Assembly (NCBI GenBank): GCA_030147305.1 | Contig: JASLAE010000375.1 | Coordinates: 1-9,301, forward strand | DNA from: Cesiribacter sp. | Lineage (GTDB): Bacteria > Bacteroidota > Bacteroidia > Cytophagales > Cyclobacteriaceae | Length of the DNA stretch: 9,301 nucleotides | Direction: 5' to 3' | Program-made: the position numbers and the translations under genes | Notes under the pieces: generated by a model | Databases searched by the model: none | What the model was told of the DNA's origin: nothing | Seen by the model: the letters and a program-made list of their open reading frames with translations, nothing else | Shown here: positions 6,377-9,301 of the stretch, piece after piece | Position numbering within the stretch: position 1 is the stretch's first letter | Layout of the letters: each line of letters opens with the position of its first letter

Positions 6377-7431
6377 GCATTCCCAAGCATGTATTGATAG
6401 CGCCCGTGGACCAGACGCTGCCATCACTATTGAACAGCCTCTCGTACAGCAAGCTTATTGTACTGACCGACAGCAATACTGCCCGGCATTGTTACCCGCT
6501 GTTTAACGCTTTGCTGCCCCAGGATCATCTGCACATAACCGTGCCTGCCGGAGAGACACACAAAACACTGGAAAGCTGTAGCCGCATCTGGAGTGCACTT
6601 ACAAAAGCAGGCGTAGACCGCCAGGGCCTTTTCCTGAACCTCGGTGGCGGGGTTATTACAGATATGGGCGGTTTTTGTGCTGCCACCTATAAACGGGGTA
6701 TTCGTTTTATTAACATTCCTACTACCCTGCTCTCGCAGGTAGATGCCAGTGTGGGAGGCAAACTGGGGATAGACTTTGAAGGTTATAAAAACCATATTGG
6801 CTTGTTTGCCGAACCCGAAGCGGTTCTGGTAGATGCTTCATTTTTACAGACATTGCCTCAGCGTGAGTTACGCTCTGGCTACGCAGAAGTAGTAAAGCAT
6901 GCACTCATTGCTGATCGGGAAAGCTGGCAGATCCTTATTAAAAAACAAGACTGGCAAGACCAGGACTGGGCAGGCATTATCCGCCATAGTATTGGCATAA
7001 AAGGCGGAGTTGTTGCCCAGGACCCAACGGAAAAAAGCCTGCGCAAGATCCTGAATTTTGGCCATACCCTAGGCCATGCCCTGGAAAGCTATCGGCTGGA
7101 GCATGCGCAACAGCAGCCACTTTTACATGGTGAGGCCATTGCAGCCGGTATGATCTGTGAAGCCTGGCTTTCTCAGTTAAAATGTGGGCTGGATACAGCG
7201 CAGCTGAACACCATAGCCAGTTACATCAGTCAGGTATGGCCGGAGCCCATGGTAGCAACTGCAGACATTCCACACATCTTGGAAAAGCTGGAGCAGGACA
7301 AGAAGAATAGTGGAAAGCAGCTCTTGTTCAGCCTGCTGGCTACTACCGGAGAGGCAGTTTATAACATTGCTGTGCTGGAGGAAGAGGCCCGGCAGGCCCT
7401 GGTGTGGTACATAAAAAAAGGCTGGCAATAA
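6373..7431 (+). CDS. aroB: 3-dehydroquinate synthase
   Basis: Second shikimate enzyme: an NAD+- and metal-dependent enzyme turning DAHP into 3-dehydroquinate. At 352 residues it is complete. The NAD site is GGGVITDMGG (91-100). Further landmarks are PTTLLSQVDASVGGK (116-130), KNHIG (139-143), GYAEVVKH (169-176), NFGHTLGHALE (228-238) and HGEAIAAGM from 252. By comparison with the family, E172, H231 or H235, and H252 are the likely metal ligands. Its ATG lies inside the stop region of the DAHP synthase gene (ATGA overlap), so the two are translationally coupled, and the upstream enzyme makes this one's substrate. The last codons and the stop lie inside a hairpin that serves the opposing gene. 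Confidence 0.96.
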   Translation: MSIPKHVLIAPVDQTLPSLLNSLSYSKLIVLTDSNTARHCYPLFNALLPQDHLHITVPAGETHKTLESCSRIWSALTKAGVDRQGLFLNLGGGVITDMGGFCAATYKRGIRFINIPTTLLSQVDASVGGKLGIDFEGYKNHIGLFAEPEAVLVDASFLQTLPQRELRSGYAEVVKHALIADRESWQILIKKQDWQDQDWAGIIRHSIGIKGGVVAQDPTEKSLRKILNFGHTLGHALESYRLEHAQQQPLLHGEAIAAGMICEAWLSQLKCGLDTAQLNTIASYISQVWPEPMVATADIPHILEKLEQDKKNSGKQLLFSLLATTGEAVYNIAVLEEEARQALVWYIKKGWQ

Positions 7432-7439
7432 TGCCAGCC
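7412..7439 (-). terminator. Terminator of the YtxH-type gene, overlapping the aroB stop
   Basis: GGCTGGCA at 7420-7427 pairs perfectly with TGCCAGCC at 7432-7439 around a four-base loop. On the minus strand the hairpin is followed by seven Ts (the A-run at 7413-7419), so it is a strong terminator for the leftward gene ending at 7446. Rightward it is followed only by AATTTATT, so it would work less well for aroB. The aroB TAA lies in the loop and stem. Confidence 0.88.
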
Positions 7440-7445
7440 AATTTA

Positions 7446-7712
7446 TTAAGAGTTGTTATCCGATTTGTTTCCGGCTTTGTTACCAGCATTAGATGCTACG
7501 CGCTCAGCTTCTTCAATCGCACTGTTGGTCAGATCACGGATTTTAGCATAGCTATTTTCCCACTGATCTTCCAGATCGTTGATTAGCTGATCTGCCTGGC
7601 GTGAAAGTTTTTCACGGGTTACATCGCCTTTATCAGGAGCCATTAGCAAGCCAATAGCTGCACCAGCAGCTGCGCCTGCCAAAAATGCAAAGAACTTCTC
7701 TGTGTTTCCCAT
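7446..7712 (-). CDS. YtxH domain-containing small membrane protein
   Basis: An 88-residue protein with a Gly/Ala-rich hydrophobic helix at about residues 7-25 (FFAFLAGAAAGAAIGLLMA). This is followed directly by APDKG (25-29), the pattern typical of the YtxH family (usually APxxG). The rest is a charged amphipathic helix (TREKLSRQADQLINDLEDQW) with a disordered Asn/Lys/Ser-rich tail. YtxH proteins in Firmicutes and Bacteroidota are often linked to general stress or envelope functions, but the molecular role is unknown. It lies between aroB and aroA on the opposite strand and is divergent from aroA. A weak -7-like TAGATTTT is seen on the minus strand at 7757-7750. Confidence 0.85.
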   Translation of the reverse strand: MGNTEKFFAFLAGAAAGAAIGLLMAPDKGDVTREKLSRQADQLINDLEDQWENSYAKIRDLTNSAIEEAERVASNAGNKAGNKSDNNS

Positions 7713-7762
7713 AGGAGAACGAGTGTTTAAGAATGAAAAAAAGTTTTTGAAAATCTAAATAG

Positions 7763-7792
7763 AAACAACAAGTTAGCTTCAATTAGTTGTTT
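7763..7792. repeat. Imperfect inverted repeat between the YtxH-type gene and aroA
   Basis: AAACAAC at 7763-7769 is perfectly matched by GTTGTTT at 7786-7792, and the match continues inward imperfectly (10 of 12 positions) toward a six-base centre. It lies in the 131-base divergent spacer and covers the likely -33 TTG of aroA, so it could be a binding site. The DNA is A/T-rich, which makes chance more likely. Confidence 0.35.
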
Positions 7793-7813
7793 ACGTTCAA
7801 TTTTATAAAATTG
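7787..7813 (+). promoter_or_regulatory. Candidate aroA promoter
   Basis: A TTG at 7787-7789 and TAAAATTG at 7806-7813 (one fixed position off TAnnTTTG) are separated by 16 bases, slightly short of the usual Bacteroidota spacing. Transcription would start near 7818-7820, leaving a leader of about 25 bases before the aroA ATG. Confidence 0.35.
7798..7813. promoter_or_regulatory. 16-base perfect palindrome upstream of aroA
   Basis: CAATTTTATAAAATTG equals its own reverse complement. It covers the putative -7 box of aroA, a position suited to an operator. The low complexity of the bases lowers its weight. Confidence 0.4.
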
Positions 7814-7843
7814 TTTTAAATATCGACAGGAAAATAGCTTATC

Positions 7844-9073
7844 ATGTCACTTGCTCACATAACGATTCCCCTTCAATCTCGGCTGCCCGCCATAACCATA
7901 CAACTTCCTGCTTCTAAAAGCGAAAGCAACAGAGCCCTCATCATTCAGGCGCTGTGCCAGCCCCGGCCCGTGCTGCACAACCTCTCCGAAGCACGCGATA
8001 CCCAAACCATGCTGCGGCTGCTGCAAAGCAAGGATAGAGAACTAAACGTACTGGATGCTGGTACCACCATGAGATTTTTAACGGCCTACTGCTCCGTAAG
8101 CGGACGGGAAGCGTTGCTCACAGGTACACCACGCATGCAGGAGCGTCCTATTGGCCCGCTAGCCGATGCACTAAAAAAACTTGGTGCGCCGCTAACGTAT
8201 GCAGTAAATGAAGGCTATCCTCCGCTTGAAATCGGCAGGAACTTTCAGCAGCAAACGGACCATTTGCAGGTTCGTAGCGACATTAGCAGCCAGTTTATCT
8301 CTGCCCTGCTGCTGGTAGCACCAGCCCTGCCACAGGGCTTAAAGCTGCAGCTGATGGGCACTACCAGCAGCCGCCCCTATATTCAGATGACGCTGGACCT
8401 GATGGAACACTTCGGCGCACGCTGGAGCTGGCAGGGTGATACCATTACTATTGAACCCGGTGGCTACAAAAGCAACGAATACAGCATAGAAAGCGACTGG
8501 TCTGGTGCCAGCTACTGGTTTAGCCTCGTAGCCCTGGCCGATCAGGCCGAGATCTTCCTGCCAAACCTGCGCCCCAATTCACTGCAGGGAGATAAACGCA
8601 TCATCGAGATTATGGAGAAGCTGGGTGTGCAAGCCCGCTGGGAAAGTGAAGGCATACGCCTTAGCAAAAAAGGCCATCAGGCTACCATAGAACAGGATTT
8701 TGATGATTGTCCTGATCTGGCCCAAACTGTTGCTGTATGCTGTGCAGCCAAAGGCATCAGTGGCCGTTTTACCGGTATTCAAAGTTTGCGGATCAAAGAA
8801 ACAGATCGTATTGCAGCGCTGCAAAATGAACTGGCAAAAATAGGGGCCGGCCTTGAAGAAGAAAAGGATGGGGCCTGGAGGCTGATTCCATCTGCAAAGT
8901 TGCCAGAGCAGGTGTTTATTAATACTTACGACGACCATCGCATGGCCATGGCCTTTGCTCCGCTGGCTACTAAAATGCAGGTCTCCATTGAACACCCCGA
9001 TGTCGTGAACAAATCATTCCCACGCTTCTGGGAGCAGCTTCAAAGGGCGGGTTTTCAGATTATGAATGCATAA
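7844..9073 (+). CDS. aroA: 3-phosphoshikimate 1-carboxyvinyltransferase (EPSP synthase)
   Basis: Sixth shikimate enzyme; it transfers the enolpyruvyl group of phosphoenolpyruvate to shikimate 3-phosphate in the cytosol. At 409 residues it is complete. Motifs are LPASKSESNRAL (21-32, with K25, S26 and R30), DAGTTMRFL (71-79), RMQERPI (97-103, R101), SDISSQF (145-151), PD at 290-291 (D291, the likely catalytic acid), LRIKETDR (315-322, with E319 and R322), YDDHRMAM (362-369, R366) and NKSFPRFW from 389. The position matching E. coli Pro101 is Phe78, and the usual LPGSKS is LPASKS. It is separated from the other shikimate genes by the leftward YtxH-type gene and has its own candidate promoter. 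It converges on the last gene 14 bases away, with no clear terminator hairpin. Confidence 0.96.
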   Translation: MSLAHITIPLQSRLPAITIQLPASKSESNRALIIQALCQPRPVLHNLSEARDTQTMLRLLQSKDRELNVLDAGTTMRFLTAYCSVSGREALLTGTPRMQERPIGPLADALKKLGAPLTYAVNEGYPPLEIGRNFQQQTDHLQVRSDISSQFISALLLVAPALPQGLKLQLMGTTSSRPYIQMTLDLMEHFGARWSWQGDTITIEPGGYKSNEYSIESDWSGASYWFSLVALADQAEIFLPNLRPNSLQGDKRIIEIMEKLGVQARWESEGIRLSKKGHQATIEQDFDDCPDLAQTVAVCCAAKGISGRFTGIQSLRIKETDRIAALQNELAKIGAGLEEEKDGAWRLIPSAKLPEQVFINTYDDHRMAMAFAPLATKMQVSIEHPDVVNKSFPRFWEQLQRAGFQIMNA

Positions 9074-9087
9074 AAGCGTAACTTTTT

Positions 9088-9301
9088 TTAGCTGCCAGCC
9101 ACCAAACGCTGAACCTCCTGAAAATAGGCTGGTGCCAGTAATAAGCGGCTGCCGTACCAGCTGAAAAGTTCACCATCTAACAACAGCAGTTTTGCGCCTG
9201 GCAGCAACGCCTGAAGTTCTGCCAGGTGTTTCTCCTGAAAGGGATATGGCTCTGACGACAGGAGTACCACATCGGGCCCCAGCATCTGCATGGCTTCTTC
9301 A
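9088..9301 (-). CDS. BtuF-like substrate-binding protein, C-terminal part (partial)
   Basis: The frame is open to the window edge on the minus strand (codons before the ATG at 9291 read EEA), so this is the C-terminal 70 or so residues of a longer protein. The sequence GPDVVLLSSEPYPFQEKH, then ALLPGAKLLLLDGELFSWYG, fits the second lobe of the class III (helical-backbone) periplasmic binding proteins for cobalamin or iron complexes, as in BtuF. These deliver the ligand to an ABC importer. The ligand and the N-terminal signal are outside the view. It ends at a TAA at 9090-9088, followed by an A-run on the minus strand. Confidence 0.75.
   Translation of the reverse strand, partial: EEAMQMLGPDVVLLSSEPYPFQEKHLAELQALLPGAKLLLLDGELFSWYGSRLLLAPAYFQEVQRLVAGS

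Noticed and set aside
9060..9090. Terminator between aroA and the BtuF-like gene
   Set aside because: There is a T-run, but the only hairpin (TTATG/CATAA) has five weak pairs and is not next to the run.

Overview
The window reads as ordinary chromosomal DNA from a member of the Bacteroidota, most likely a Cytophagales-type bacterium. The supporting signs are: a DAHP synthase with a C-terminal chorismate mutase domain; Bacteroidota-style -7 boxes (TAnnTTTG) in front of several genes; little use of Shine-Dalgarno sites; a YtxH-type small membrane protein; and protein sequences that match Bacteroidota versions of SulP, GcvT, AroB and AroA. The genus cannot be fixed from the sequence alone.

Layout. 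Bases 2-235 hold the 3' end of an unrecognised gene, followed by a small MazG-type nucleotide pyrophosphohydrolase (295-621). A 237-base gap (622-858) contains the most structured non-coding DNA in the window: a 12-base inverted repeat at its outer ends, an imperfect GC-rich hairpin, a perfect 14-base palindrome and a TAnnTTTG box. It leads into a SulP anion transporter with a STAS tail (859-2478), which ends at a clear intrinsic terminator. A membrane-anchored protein of unknown function follows (2572-3183). It converges, across a two-way terminator, on a leftward pair: gcvT (3949-5037) and comB (3225-3938), only 10 bases apart and probably one operon.

The right half is largely shikimate pathway. 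DAHP synthase/chorismate mutase (5309-6376) overlaps aroB (6373-7431) by 4 bases. A small YtxH-type gene (7446-7712, minus strand) converges on aroB, and its terminator hairpin covers the aroB stop codon. Then aroA (7844-9073) runs rightward. The window ends in the C-terminal part of a leftward BtuF-like metal or cobalamin binding protein (9088 to the edge).

How they work together: DAHP synthase makes the substrate of AroB, AroA makes EPSP later in the same pathway, and the chorismate mutase domain commits chorismate to Phe/Tyr. SulP could import sulfate or bicarbonate, and ComB is a sulfonate-type phosphatase, so a sulfur link is possible but unproven. I found no convincing new defence, mobile or multi-gene system. 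The best leads for a second look are the nested repeats in front of the SulP gene, the palindromes in front of aroA, and the apparently leaderless start of the DAHP synthase gene.
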